Source: Calendula officinalis (taxonomy: Eukaryota > Streptophyta > Magnoliopsida > Asterales > Asteraceae). From it: 64,000 bases of DNA. Position 1 is the stretch's first letter, and each line of letters begins with the position of its first letter. Shown piece by piece: positions 11,945 through 25,297 of this stretch. The translations under genes were made by a program, and so were the position numbers. The DNA is taken from contig OY970822.1 in the NCBI GenBank assembly GCA_963853835.1, positions 11,347,501 to 11,411,500 on the forward strand, in the 5' to 3' direction. Under the pieces are notes generated by a model. The model searched no databases and was not told the origin of the DNA. It saw only the letters and a list, made by a program, of their open reading frames with translations.

Positions 11945-14199
11945 ACTTTCACCTATAGGCAAATTTCATCAAATATGAGAAAAAGATTACATATCACAAT
12001 TTAACAAACATCTTCAACAGAAAACAGCCCTTTGAAGACCACAATTCAAAAGTCTCAGTCTAGTCTCCAAATTAACAAAAACAAATTGAACATAGCAGCC
12101 ACGTGAACCAAGAAAAGCATTAACAGTTCACGATTCAACCAAATGCGTCTTTTTAGTCTTAATAGTAAACTCAAAAACACTATTTCAAGATCGCGACTTT
12201 CACGACAATTAGGCCCTAATAATCTAATAGCAAGTAAAAAAAAAGCATATTTCTGATCATTTCAAGAAAAACTAGGGTTTAGTGCCAAACTTAGGGTTTT
12301 AGAAATTAGGATTACCTGTCGTTGATTTTCAAAAGTAACGCTGCCGTGAGGAGTGAGAACCAGCGAAGTTACTGATCAGCGTCGCCGGCGGCCGGTCGAA
12401 ATTTGCACGCTGGCCTCGTATGTCACAATATCTAGTTGATGTCTCTTTGACAGAAAGTTTGATAGCAGAAAGGAGAGCTCGTGAAAGATAGATAAAAAAA
12501 AGTGAGCTTCTTCACTCAGATCCACCCTGTTACACACACACACAACCCAATCACAAATTAAGGAAGTGAAATCCTAGAAATTGAAGATCAAGTAGTTCAA
12601 ATAACAAAAATTGATAGCAAAGGGAAGATGAAAGTGAGAATTTTGTATTACCAGAGAATTTACTCTGAAGTTTAGGATTGTTAAGAGTACTGATACGAAG
12701 TTGTGGCGGGAGCTTGCGGCGAGTAGATAGATGAGTAGGAAGAAATAAAAACCAGGAAAAGAAACTGCGAACCGGGTTGGGTTGGGTTGGGCTGGGCTTA
12801 AAACTATCCCCATTGTTTTAGTAATAAAAATGGGAGGAGGTCGGAGTGACAAAGGGTCACCGAGTTTTTTTATTTTTACTTTTAATGGTTAAATTCATAA
12901 CATAAAATATTTTTATTGATAATTACTTTGAATTAAGTTGGATTGCTAATAGTGTGAAAAATGAGGTTGAATTGGGCAGTCATCATACTAAAATCCTAAA
13001 TTAATTCCTAAAAGCTACTTTATATTGCAAAATGCATCACAAAGAACTCTATTTTACTACATATAAAAAAACAGCTCATCTTACAACAATATGAGAAAAC
13101 ATCCAACTATAGAGCCCACATAATTAAGATCCAAAATTTCAATTGGAGGCTTTAATGAACCCATCAACAATAAACCCATTAAAAACATACAAAAATTAAA
13201 TCCTAAATTGACAACAACAGAATTTCAGAAATTCAGTCTCGGAATCAAATAAGAGCCACTGGTAAACTGATTAGCCGATTAGGATATACTGATTTAGGAG
13301 TCTGCAGTTGAGAAATTTAGAATCAAAAGAAATCACTAACGATCGATTACCTGCTAGTTAGTTGATGCACGCGTCCGGATACCTGCTGCTTAGTTGATGC
13401 ACACGAACTATCGATTACCTCAGGAACGAAACGGAACAACGACGAATGCAGGGGCCCTTAATTTTGAAACCTGCTACACACGTTGGGCTTTTGAAAATGG
13501 ATTATCGCCTATCTCTGGGCATTTGGGCCTATTATGTCATAATAAAATAACGATTGGGCTCTAAATTTTGAACACGCGGTAATTTTTGTGGGCCCTTAAA
13601 ATCAGTGGCCCTGGGCGGCTGCCCTGGTGGGTCAGGCCCAGGGCAGGCCCAGGGCCGGCCCTGCCCTGCCCTGGAGTAGTATGAACATGGTTGCTCTCGG
13701 ATTATCTCCGTTTACCGGTTTGGATTTTTAGTGAATAATATAACGCTTAATGAAACGTGGCTAATAAGTTGCAAGGAATTAATTTTGTCACCATATACAA
13801 AGTTTGCTTGATTAGGGTGTTTCATGCATATGTAAATCCATCATTACCTACACGCTTGGTTATAAAGTCAAATTATTTCATACTTTTCTAGTGTCATACA
13901 CTAACAAGCAATTTGGCATAAACCCAAGACATGAAAGTGAAACCATGTAATCATCGGCGAGTTCACTACAAAAATGCAATTTCAACTCTGAAATTTATTT
14001 ATTTTTGTTTTGAAATAAAATAAAAGTTCCAACACAAATGCTCATTGTGTCACTATTTCAAAACATAAGGAAGAATAAAACTTCAAATGCAGGAATATAA
14101 GAAAAAACAAAACAAAACAAAAAAAGTCCATAAACTCTGAAACACTTAAAAAAACATAACCCTTGTAGCTGCCACGTAGGTCACACGGCGCCTTAATTC
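11945..14199. other. 5' leader/promoter of the Misato gene and intergenic DNA
   Basis: Contains the probable 5' UTR exon of the Misato-like gene (ending at 12316) and AT-rich intergenic DNA. A strongly GC-rich run of GGCCC/CCCTGG units lies at 13600-13680. It includes GGGCCGGCCC and may be the end of an old hAT-like element, but I found no matching target duplication. 3' UTR of the GARP gene is expected at the right edge. Confidence 0.4.
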
Positions 14200-17100
14200 T
14201 CAGTTCCTCTCGCCAACGTTTGAACGAGCTTGAGCCCTTGTGTTCTGGAACTATTCAGCAAAAGTGAGTATTTATATTCGATGTGATAATATAAGAAAAT
14301 TAGTGAAGCATATATATATATATATATATATATACCTGTAAATGGCTTTTTATTTGTTCCGATGTGATTCCCGAACCTTCCATAAGAGTTAGAATTTGCT
14401 TTGGCTTCGCTTCTACAAATAAACACACGATGATAGAGATTAAACAAACTTAATATATATATATGAAAAATTGTATTACTTTCTGGTAAATTTTCTTACT
14501 TTATTTATTATACTCATAAAATTATTAACATGAGCAATCCACTAATTCTTTTTAAAGTCTTATTATTGATTTGAATAATTGTATTCATCAAATGAATATT
14601 AAGATACTTGTGAAAAATAGTTAAAAACAATATCATCTCTATATTTATAGGTATGTAACTAAAGCATAAGAAAAATTAGATAAAGGAAAATTCTAACTAA
14701 TTAGAAGCAGTTAACAACTAAAATTAGAAAAATGAAGTACGAACTATGCCTTGATTACATATTCTTTTAAGATTCTTAACTGCAGACATACTTTTTTAGT
14801 TGTTTTTTTTTTTTTTTTTTGAACGGCACTTTAGATAAATAAAGTATTTCTTTTGGTTAAAGATAGGAATAAAGAAATTTATAATTAATTCTTCGTTGAC
14901 AAAATATAAATGTAGTTTGTCGAGTTAAACGAATTCACTTTCCTTTTATTTAATGTAACAACTCAAATTATTTATTTTTAGATATAGTATTTCTTTTGGT
15001 AAGTATATTATATAGTATAACAAATGCAATTAAATTCTTATTTAACAAAAAATCCTAAATATAACCAGGATGAAAAGTAGAGATGCCAATTTTATCCGCG
15101 GATTCGGGTACCCACGGGTACCCGACCCTAACGGGGCGGGATCGCTTAAACGGGTAACGGGGCGGGGACGGGTATTAATTTTTACACCCGAAGCGGGTGC
15201 GGGTCGGGTACGGGTATTCCTCTACCCGCACCGTTTTATACCCGAATATATGTATGTATATATATATATATATATATATTACATTTTTTATGTAAAAATA
15301 CTACGTATATTACATATTAATACATACTAAGACAGAATATTATTTTTATTTATATATGCCATTCCCTTTTTATAAGCCAATTCTACATGATTTGTTCTTT
15401 CAAAAAGCAATGTGGGACAACAACAAAGAAAATAAGATTCCACATTGATAGAATACAACTCATAAACAAACTTTTCCATCTATAAAAATGTATACTCTCC
15501 ACATAGCAAGTTATTATCATCTATCAACATAGATGCACGTATGTGTGTATTAAAGTACGTCAACCACATGTGTTGTGTTTAATTTTTTTTCTTGAACTTT
15601 TGAACAAATACCCATCGGGTTACCCGTACCCGCACGGGGATTTTTCTACCCGAACCCGCCGGGGATTATGCGGGTGCGGGCGGAGACGGGTATGGGGATT
15701 GGAGTTCGGGTGCGGGTGCGGGTACGGGTTTTGCAGTATCCGCTACTACCCGCGCCCGTTGGCATCACTAATGAAAAGGCCAAATATAATTGAGTCAAAT
15801 TATATCTGACCTTATAATTAAATGCCAAAGTTTAGGTTTATTAATTCACACCAAGTTTCCTAATATAATCTTATTAACTGTTAATGAAGTTTATATGTTA
15901 CATTTTCATGATATGTATTGAATGCATTTTTTTATTTGAATGTAAATTTGATATCATTTATTGCACCTAAACATGCGCCTAAGAGGTATATGCTAGAAAA
16001 ACTCACGTAGGATATAAAATATTTTTGTAATTATTAATAAAACAAGAAATTATACTGTAGTAAATCAGAACAAAGGCTAACTTGAAGTTCAATATAAAAC
16101 GGATTGTTATTTTGCATCTAGAATAATGCTCTTAATTTTGATTATACTTTGTATTTACCATTTTAATAGGAATTATAGTGATTTTATAAATATTATTAGA
16201 TTTCAAAAATAACTAATTGTAATTGGTCAAGTTGAATGAATTAACTTTTGTTTGGTTCAATGTATGTAACAGTTCTATGTATTTATTTTCTAAATAAATA
16301 AAGTAACTTTTTTGGTAAATTAATTATATAATGACAAATGCATTTAAATTCATATTTAATGAAATGACTTTTACAGATAAAGATATGAAATATATATTAT
16401 GTATATATAAATAAGAGTTTTTCTAATATATACTTTTGGTGTATATGGTAATATACAACTATTGAATATAAAACTTTTATCTAAACAACAAATCGTATTT
16501 AATGCATATTTTAAAATGGTAGAAATTAGAATTTATTAATGTTATTCTATACATATTTTAAAAATAATTATTTCACTAAATGCATTTTAATATATACTCC
16601 AGAGTACGTATGCATTAGAAAAAACTTCATAAATAAAACAAAACAAAACAAAAAAATGTAAATAAAATATACAAATCTAACATAAAATTAATAAACTAGA
16701 AATTTAATGTAAAATGAATGATCAGGTTGAATATGTATCAATACTCGTAAGTCCTAACCATATAGATGCTTTTAATCAATACGACCGGGAACATAAATCA
16801 TATTCAATTCAAATCGCATTAAACTCATTTTTATTGTATTTAGTAAAGTTAGAAATTTAAAGCCAAACTTAATTGTTTTATCAATTCAAATTTTATCATA
16901 CTATCTTTTTTTAGTATGCTCCAAAATCATATTTCACTTTGAAATTATACGATCAAGAAATAGTTAAATGTAAAGATATAATTATGTCGTAAGGATGAGC
17001 AACTGGGACCGACATCGTAACCAAACTTGTCTCATATTGATACCAAACCATAAGAGTTAAGTACCCACTTTTGGGAGTTGGAAAAACAAATTCGGTACCA

Positions 17101-18545
17101 ATTCAATATCATATTCATCCATATTCTATTAATTGCATAGTGTTATAAATATATTTTTCGTAAATGTGTGTTTTTTTTACATTAATTTTGCAATGAAAGA
17201 AAATACTTAGACACGTAAATATCACAATACCCTATAACTATATAAGTAATTATGTCTAGACTCTTTTTTTTTCCTTCATTTTTTACCAAATATATCTAAA
17301 TGTTAAGTGACCAGTCAAATAATTAATTAAATCATGTGTCAGGTAATGAAAAGTAAAGATAACAAAAAATCATGAAAATTTAGTTGGGCTTGGATTGGTA
17401 TACCTCGAGGCCCACCAAGTGCATCAACAGCATGCATAAACCTTCTGTGTAGGTCTTCGGTCCAGACCACTCTTTTCTCCCGGACCCCACCACTTGCAAC
17501 AGTTGGGCTAGAGCCGTTACCACGTGGTTGAACCATCGGTTCATGAGGGTGTTCGTTGGATACATTACCAATTTCTCCCTGATAATCATGTCACAATAAA
17601 ATAATCAAAATACCACACGAGACTATGGATTTATAAGAATGAATTACAAGGATGGTTTCATTTGTGTTCACATATTTTAATCTAAACAACACAATCATTG
17701 TAATATGTATTTATATAATATGCACTAATACTTGTACAATGTGGTATAGATATTAGTATGAAAATTAATTCCTTTTTACTTATGATAATTTATTTTAAAA
17801 AATATATTTGTAGTTCTTTAATTCTGTAGAAATCATTTGTACATAAAATTCTTTAATCTAACGTTGGTTAAAAATTATGTTAAAAAAAATACGTCAATAG
17901 TCTTTTAAAATTACACATGTGATCTTTATTCTATTAAAAGGTTTTCAAAAAAGAACCATCAATGCAATCTATTTTTAAAGTAAAAGAATTTTAAATAAAT
18001 GAATTTTGTAAATTCTTACAGAAGTTGAGTCGGCCCAGAGCTTGGCAGAGCGTAACCAATCTCTATTTTCATCGGTAATAGCTATCGTTTCGCTTGCTCT
18101 TGCATTTTCATCAAAACTGGTTTTGTGAGCCATAAGTTGCTTCAGAGTAAGTTGTAGCTCATACCTCGTTTTCTCATGTCGAGCTGTTGCAATCTCTGCA
18201 TAAATATAATTTATAATGTATAACGATTTTCAAGAGTTTGTCTATCAAGATTCAAGATTGAAAGGTTGTATAAAAAACGTGCATGAGAATTTTGTGCTTT
18301 TATGAAGTAGCATGCACATATATATAGAAAAGAAGGATACCATTTGTTATAAGCGTCATGCAGTTATTGAAGTGGATCTGGTAGTCCGAAATCCTCCTTT
18401 GTTTATTCTCTAAACAAAGAATGTAATCATTCAACATCTTGCTAGTACTGTCCATCACCAATGAATCTGAAAAAATTTCAGGGAAGCTCGGGTCCTCAGG
18501 TTCGTTGTTTAGATCGATGTTTAGTGCAAGAGGTCTCCTAGCCAT
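14200..18545 (-). CDS. Short GARP (G2-like MYB) protein with DLNxxP motif
   Basis: Putative nuclear DNA-binding protein. Five exons on the minus strand: 18341-18545, 18020-18195, 17404-17578, 14336-14412, 14200-14250, giving 227 residues. The N-terminus MARRPLALNIDLNNEPEDP contains DLNNEP, a match to the DLNxxP form of the EAR repression motif. The middle (residues about 69-127) is charged and helical (RHEKTRYELQLTLKQLMAHK). The GARP domain begins at RVVWTEDLHRRFMHAVDALG and continues after the 3-kb intron as PKQILTLMEGSGITSEQIKSHLQ. The family consensus goes on with KYR after SHLQ. Here the last exon gives FQNTRAQARSNVGERN and stops, so the third helix ends unusually and the DNA-binding function is uncertain. 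Intron 3 (14413-17403) holds a hAT element. I recognise the domain but not the orthologue. Confidence 0.75.
14309..14334. repeat. (TA)n microsatellite touching a splice donor
   Basis: About 13 TA units directly abut the exon 4 donor of the GARP gene on the minus strand. The donor reads CAG/GTATATATAT, so the repeat supplies donor positions +3 onward. Confidence 0.85.
15078..15770. mobile_element. Non-autonomous hAT element in the GARP intron
   Basis: Begins TAGAGATGCCAA and ends TTGGCATCACTA, so the termini are inverted repeats of hAT type. Both ends carry GC-rich subterminal runs built from CGGGTACCCG / GCGGGTGCGGG units. It is flanked by a perfect 8-bp direct repeat ATGAAAAG (15070-15077 and 15771-15778), the hAT target-site size. 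The 693-bp interior has a TA microsatellite (about 15253-15279) and no transposase frame, so it must be mobilised by an element elsewhere. Confidence 0.9.
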
Positions 18546-19370
18546 TTTTTCAAATACTGGACACGACACGAAGAAATTTTTTATCTGCAGACACTCACAA
18601 GCCCTAAACAGGTATTGTGAATGTTTATTCAACACAAACATTTCACAAGATATTGTAATTCTATATATAGCAGTAAAACAACAAACATAACTTTATTCGC
18701 GCGTGCCTTCATGGTTCACGCGCCTAAAGGTCAAACCAAATTGGTTGATTCGTTAAATCTCTGATTTAATATAAACCTATAATAGTATGAAAATTAATGT
18801 CGTATTAAGAAAATATTATTTCAAACTTTAATGTTATAAAATTGACATTTCGGTTTCTTTCTTTTCAAAATTCTATAGAAAAACAATAACGATATTTAAT
18901 TTTTTTTACTATAATCCTTATCGATTTGAGTAGATAGCTTAGTCATATTTTCCCTTCTCATATACATATTTTACTAGCTTATAAGTTCGTGATAAATACG
19001 GATGACTTATTGAAAATTTTCATAATATTTTTATGTTATGTTGGTTTATCATTACTAAACCCTATATTTGTCTGAACGTTCTTTTTAGGTTGACTTTTAA
19101 TTTGATAAATTATGTTGGTGTATCATTACTTAACCCTATATTACTTACATTTCCTAACTGACGGGACAGTTTATCAGTTTGAAATAAATTAGGTCTGAAG
19201 TTGGAATCTTGTGAAATGTGAATCATTGGACCATTTGTCTGAAGCCTAATAATCCATATTTACGAAAGGCTTGTGATTTGGCTATGGGTTTACGAGCTAC
19301 TCATGAAGCCCTTAGTTTGCTTGTCCGATTGACAAAGTCGGTTCGGTCATATCTCCACGATATAAAATCA
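18546..19370. other. Upstream region of the GARP gene
   Basis: Probable promoter and 5' UTR of the GARP gene, then AT-rich intergenic DNA up to the Helitron 3' end. No coding frame was recognised. Confidence 0.35.
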
Positions 19371-22300
19371 CTAGGTTATGACCCGTGAAAAATCACGGGT
19401 TGCCAATAATTATACTGAACGTAATTTTTATAGAATATAAAAATTTATCGTTAATTGCATGATTATTACTCAACGATTATAAAAAATATAATGCTAATAA
19501 AACGCAAATTTTGGAAATGGAAAAATGATATAAACATGAGAAAGTTTAAGATTATGAAATAATAAAATGATAAAATTAGAATGACAAATAAAATTAAAAA
19601 ATTAGGAATAACGATTAAGAAATAATTTCTTATACAAAATAAACATTTCCTTGAATACAATTAAATTTTTTATTCTTAGACCATCATCTTTATCTTTTAT
19701 TAAAATATTCGAACATTGTCGGCTCTTTACTCTAAATAATGATACATAAATTGCCCGCGACAACCTCCGAAAGAATTGGTATATTGTATGTCCTTTCACC
19801 ATGTACCCTTTTCCTTAAACTACGCAATTTAAGATAAATTGTAGTTAGTGCTAAAATTTAAGATCTACTATAAAAGTCAAAATCTTCCTTTAAGAGTTGT
19901 TCTTCAACGTCTGATGTAGATCAATGTTAAATAGTAAGAATATATATAATCATGTAGTAATTATAATGGTTAAGAAAATTTGAATAATATACGGGAGTTG
20001 CACTATAAAGCATAATTAGTTAATTAAACGACAATAAAAATAACAAATATAATTCCATGTATGAATTGTAAAAAATAATTTAATTCATTTTTTTTACAAA
20101 GTAAGTATGTATTGCAACGGTTGACCATTGTTACATGCAGGAAATTCAACTCATATTAAATTGAATGGTTTTATTGTTAAGAACTTAAATAATTAAACAG
20201 TTATATACATAAAAATAGTACAAATAATTGTAAAAAATTGGTCAAACAATTGATAATTGATAAAAAAAACATAAAATAAAGATTGTGGATTTGAAGTCTA
20301 TATACACCTTTGCATAGAAGAAGAAATTGATTTGTTTTTTTATGTTGGCAACTTTTAAAGGCAAATTATTAGTTATGTATATAATAGTTGTGAATTTGTC
20401 ATTAAACCTTAAAAATTCAGTGATTATGTAGATATTTTAAATTGATAAAAACACAGTATATATCTACAAGTATTACATTTAAGTAAATAAAAATTGGCAC
20501 CCTGAACTTGGCTGACTGGAATTTCTACTACCTGAACTATTAAAGGTGCCCCATGGTACCCTGAACTTGATAAAATAGTCAATTTAGTACATTCCAATAA
20601 AGTTGGAATTAATTTTCTCAATATCTTCAAATTGAAAACCATGTTTCGATCCAACAAAGTCAGTACATTCCTTCACTTTTGAGTTTGCCCCTACAGTTTC
20701 ATGTAGGAATCAAACTAACTATTTCATGGTAGTTTGACTTTTCATAGTCAAACATATGTAGCCTAAGCTAAATTTTGTAATTAGGGTTTATATTCATCAG
20801 ATTTAGGAAATTAACTTTAGCAACTGTGTAATATATTTAAGAATGAAAAAAACAAATATAAAGAATCATAATCATGTTTGATGTATTTCATCAAATTAAC
20901 AGTTTCTAAACAGTTTGACTTTTCATAGTCAAACAGATGTAAATGTGCTAAAATTTAAAAATAGGGTTAATAATAATCATTTCTAAAATTGACTGCTGCA
21001 ACTGTTTAATATATATAAATTTTTAAAAATAAGTTTAAACAAACTGAATGATGTTTCATGTAACGGTTAAAATAACACTTAATAGCAGTTTGACATGTTA
21101 TACTGATTTCAAAACAGTTTGACTTTTTATAGTCAAAATGATGTAAATGTGCTACAGATGTTATACTTATATTAAAATAATAAAAATAAATAAAATTTAT
21201 AAAATAGCTACAGAAGATTACACAAAATCTTTAAAATAAACGAAAAAAACAGTTACTATTACACATGATACAGTTTAATGTAGGAATCAAATTAACTATT
21301 TAATGGCAGTTTGACTTTTCATAGTCAAACAGATGTATACTAAGCTGTTTTTTTTGTAATTAGGGTTTATATTCATCAGATTTAGGAAATTAACTGCTGC
21401 AACTGTGTAATATATTTAAGAATGAAAAAAACAACTATAAAGAATCATAATCATGTTTAATGTATTTCACCAAATCACTTAATTGCATCTGTTTGACATG
21501 TTATAATCACTTAATAGTAGTTTGACATGTTATACTGATTTTAAAATAGTTTGACTTTTTCTGGTCAAACAGATGTAAATGTGCTACAGATGTTATACTT
21601 ATATTTAAATAATAATAAAAAATTATAAAAAAGCTACAGATGATTACACAAAATCTTTAATATTGTTTGTGGTTACTGATGTAAATGCTTAACGAAAAAA
21701 AAGAGGAAAACAACTATATTAAACAAAGAATTCACAGAACATAAAATGCATAGTGTAAATAAAACTGCATAGTATAAGTAAAATTGTGTGAATTACGCAT
21801 GATTACTAAAACATGATTAAGGATAGCATGGTACCAGATTTTTTGCGTTAAGAAGATGAAAACAATGCTGCAGATGAGTATTCCGATAAAAAAACATTAA
21901 TATATAGAGTCTTTATATAGGATGGAGGTTTAAATGTGAGATAATGATAATCCCTATAATTTCGTAGGGGTTTAAATTTTAAATTCGGTAAGGGTATTAG
22001 TAATTATAATTTCGTATTTATAATTTATTTAATTTAAGTAGGTATAAAAATGGTGGTGATTTTAATCTGTATATGTTAATATAATTTCGTATTTAAATTA
22101 TATTTAATTTAATTAAGTATAAAAATGGTGCAAATTTTAATCTGCATATACTTTTTTATTGAAATATATTATTTTATAAATATGGAATAAATAAATTTAA
22201 AGGAATCAGTATTATAAACCGAATCTTAATTAAGGTAATTACCGAATTTAATTATTTAATAAAAAGCTGTAAAGGTCTATATTTAAATCTGTATATTTTA

Positions 22301-22799
22301 TTAAAAAGAGTCCTAATTTTAAAAATTCCTAAAAAGTCTTACTTTCTAAAAATATTTTCTGGCATTAAAAATATTCCTAAATTTCCTTTTAACAGAAAAT
22401 GTTATATGATTTCGTATTCCAATATGATCAAAAAGATTTCGTATTTACAGAAAAAATTTCCTGGCATTAAAAAGATTTCGTATTTACAGAAAATTTGCAG
22501 TCATTAACATTTTGAATTTTTCAATCACCAGATTTCAAAAAATGGAGATAATTATGGAGTTTGTTAATTAAATATGGATTTAATCATGGAAATACGAAAT
22601 TCATGCATTTAATTATTTCTTTCGTATTTTAAAATGGAGTTTGTTATTTTGGGTATTAGGATCCGAAATTAATGGCATTTAATATTTAATTATCGGTCAA
22701 TTAAAAAACTGTAAATTCTATTAAAATATCATGTGTCATTCTGGCTTCTAAGAGGTGCCACGTGGCCACCTATAAAAGCTTGTTTTATTATTATATAGA
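19371..22799 (-). mobile_element. Probable non-autonomous Helitron
   Basis: Read on the minus strand, the element starts TCTATATAATAATAAAAC at 22799. It ends at 19371 with CTAG, preceded by the hairpin ACCCGTGATTTTTCACGGGT (19381-19400) and a 6-base spacer. It is flanked by A on the 5' side and T on the 3' side. The TC start, 3' hairpin, CTRR end and insertion between A and T without a target duplication together fit Helitrons. The spacer is a little shorter than the usual 10-12 nt. No Rep/helicase frame is present in its 3.4 kb, so it would be non-autonomous. Inside lie the tandem repeat at 20690-21665 and long AT-rich DNA. Confidence 0.6.
20690..21665. repeat. Diverged tandem repeat with five inverted TTGAC palindromes
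   Basis: Two related units (about 20690-21260 and 21270-21665) share blocks such as CATGTAGGAATCAAACTAAC, GTTTATATTCATCAGATTTA and CAGATGTAAATGTGCTACAG. Five copies of the imperfect palindrome GTTTGACTTTTCATAGTCAAAC start at 20732, 20913, 21117, 21309 and 21549. Each has two TTGACT cores in inverted orientation, which match the WRKY W-box core. Some copies have substitutions, so the array is not recent. Confidence 0.75.
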
Positions 22800-25297
22800 T
22801 GAGACACTTGAGCGGTCTCAAAAATATAAAGTTTTTTCTATAACTACTCACGAGCTTATTAAAACAACTCATTGTAATTTACATAAAAAAATATTATCAG
22901 CATATGTTGTATCATCATAATAATAAAACAGACAAGATTGCATTTGTTTTTTCTTATCAACTTATTTCAAATAAATACAAATTATTGTAAATTGTAAACA
23001 GTTCAAAAAAGCCGATAACCATAAATCGTTTGACTTCATCTAAATAATTAATTGTAACAAAATGCAATACGCAATAATCTATAATCTGATAGGATAATTA
23101 CATAAATAAACAAGGTACCACACAATGCAGCGTCATGTACCATGTCCCTATTTTTGGTGGTGACTATTGGTGGGTGATGTTGGCGGTGGAGATGACGGCG
23201 GGTGGTGATGGTGATCGCAAATGGTGAGTGGCGGTGGTGGGAATTTGAACATTTTAAGGTTGAAAAGATTAATAAAGATAAATTTGTGTCAAACATATAA
23301 TATGTAAATACAGAAAAAAAAATCTCCTTAAAATGAAAAGAAAGGTATCTACTATTTTTCTATGTTTTCTAGATTTAACATATAATATGTGAATACATTA
23401 TTTGTTTTTGCCAAAACTCATGGAATCGCATAATTTTTATTTCTAAAATATAGCATACGATGTTGTCTCTGCGTATCTCTTGTCACATAATAATGTTTGA
23501 AAATTTTGTGTTGAAAATAAATTTTCACTAAATTCGGACATACGTAATTATGTGAATATTTGTTATATAAATTTATGGTTTCTAACTTTGCATTCTTTGT
23601 GATGAGAGCTATGCAACAAGCTAATATATTTTTAAAATGAAGTTATTATTAATGAGATATTGACTCTTAAAGTGAGGAGTTTTGAACAAGAAAATCAAAC
23701 AAACTGAATGATTTGTCGTTCAAAAAAAGGATAAATAAACCTAAATCGATTTTATAAGCAAGGATTTAAGAAATAGGTCAAACTCCTTGATTGGGTTAGG
23801 GCATTGCGTTAACAACATAGAAGTCGCAAGTTTAAATTCGGCATGGTGCATGTTTTTGATAAAAACAAATTTGTACCGAAATATAGATTGTGTTGGCTGA
23901 AAATTAGACTCCATATTTGAGAAAATCGAAATGTATTATATACAATGAAGATAAACATAAAGAAATCCAGATACCCCTTAAAATAGAGTGGATTACAAGT
24001 ATGTTTTATTAGTTTTCTCAGTTTCATCCCTAACTTTTTTTTACACTAATTGTGCATTGTGGTTTTGATTTTATATATGTTTCGTACTTGGCAACCTAAG
24101 ACAACCAAAATACAATAAAAACTCTTTAAATTAATAATATCAGGACCAGATAAATTTGTTAATTTAAAAAATCATTAATTTATAAATAAATTATTAATTA
24201 TTAATTATTAATTTAAAGAATTTTTAAGTAGTTATTGTATACATACCAAACAAAAAGACACATTAGTCTACGTCTCTTGGAATTACGTTGCATTAAACCT
24301 TGAGACGCAACGTAAAATTATTAACTAATGTGTTCATATGCATGAGAAAACAGACAACTATTGAATCATATTTTAATAGAGTGATATATATTTTTTCACT
24401 TTTTATTAATTATCAATTTATAATTTTCTTTGGAACCAAAGATTATAAATGGATCTTCCAAAAAAATCATTATCTTATTATTTTATCGATTTTTTTTTTC
24501 ATTTTTTTGCGTTGACCCAAGACAGGACTAGATAAATGTATTATTTTAAATAATTTATTAATTTATCGGGTATTAATTTAAAAAGTTTTTACTATACTCA
24601 CTCAAATTACTATTAAAAAAATTATTTTAATTATTTTTCTATTTTCTTTTCTTGAGTTCTTTCTTATTATTTTTCCCATCGCACATCGACGGACCATCTC
24701 TATTGTGAGCAGATGCGGAATTAGAAACTTTCATAAGCGGTAGCACCCTTGTGGTGATAAAAAAAAGCAGGGTTAAGGGGACTAAGACCTCTAGCGGGAT
24801 CCAAGTGGCAACGCCCCGAAACAAAATAAATTTAACACAAAAAAAATTATATGTCATATCACCCTTTTTAGTTACATGCACCAACAAATTTTCAAGAATA
24901 TATTTCATTAACCTACAAAAGAACTATCAATTTTATAAATATATTACAAAATCTAAAATACACACTTTATGTTTTTTATTTGGTTCAAATGTTAGGGTTG
25001 TCTTTGGTGTGAACTACGGAGTATTAACTAATAGTTAGAGGTTTTTTTAAGATTGAGTTGAGATATTAAATAGGTATTTAATCTATAAAATCTTTGGTTT
25101 ATAAAATTATATTATATTTTATAATTAAAGTATTGAATAAGGAAAATAAAGGAAAATGATTTGAAATGTTTGGACTAAAGATTTTTTTTTTAAATATATA
25201 AGGTAAAAAAAACTGAAATATATGGGCTGAGAAAGAAAAACCCTTGTAATATAGAACTTAGAAAAGAAAAAAAATGATTTAAAAAAATAGCAACAAC
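22800..25297. other. AT-rich intergenic DNA
   Basis: No gene recognised. Small GT/GGTGG-rich patch at 23150-23240. The ORFs here are short and lack recognisable protein features. Confidence 0.4.

Noticed and set aside
13440..13690. GC-rich GGCCC/CCCTGG tract as a complete hAT element
   Set aside because: Hints of inverted ends, but no 8-bp flanking duplication and no clear boundaries.
15070..15828. ORFs across the CGGGTACCCG arrays
   Set aside because: They lie within the hAT element and consist of Arg/Gly/Thr-Arg repeats from simple sequence.
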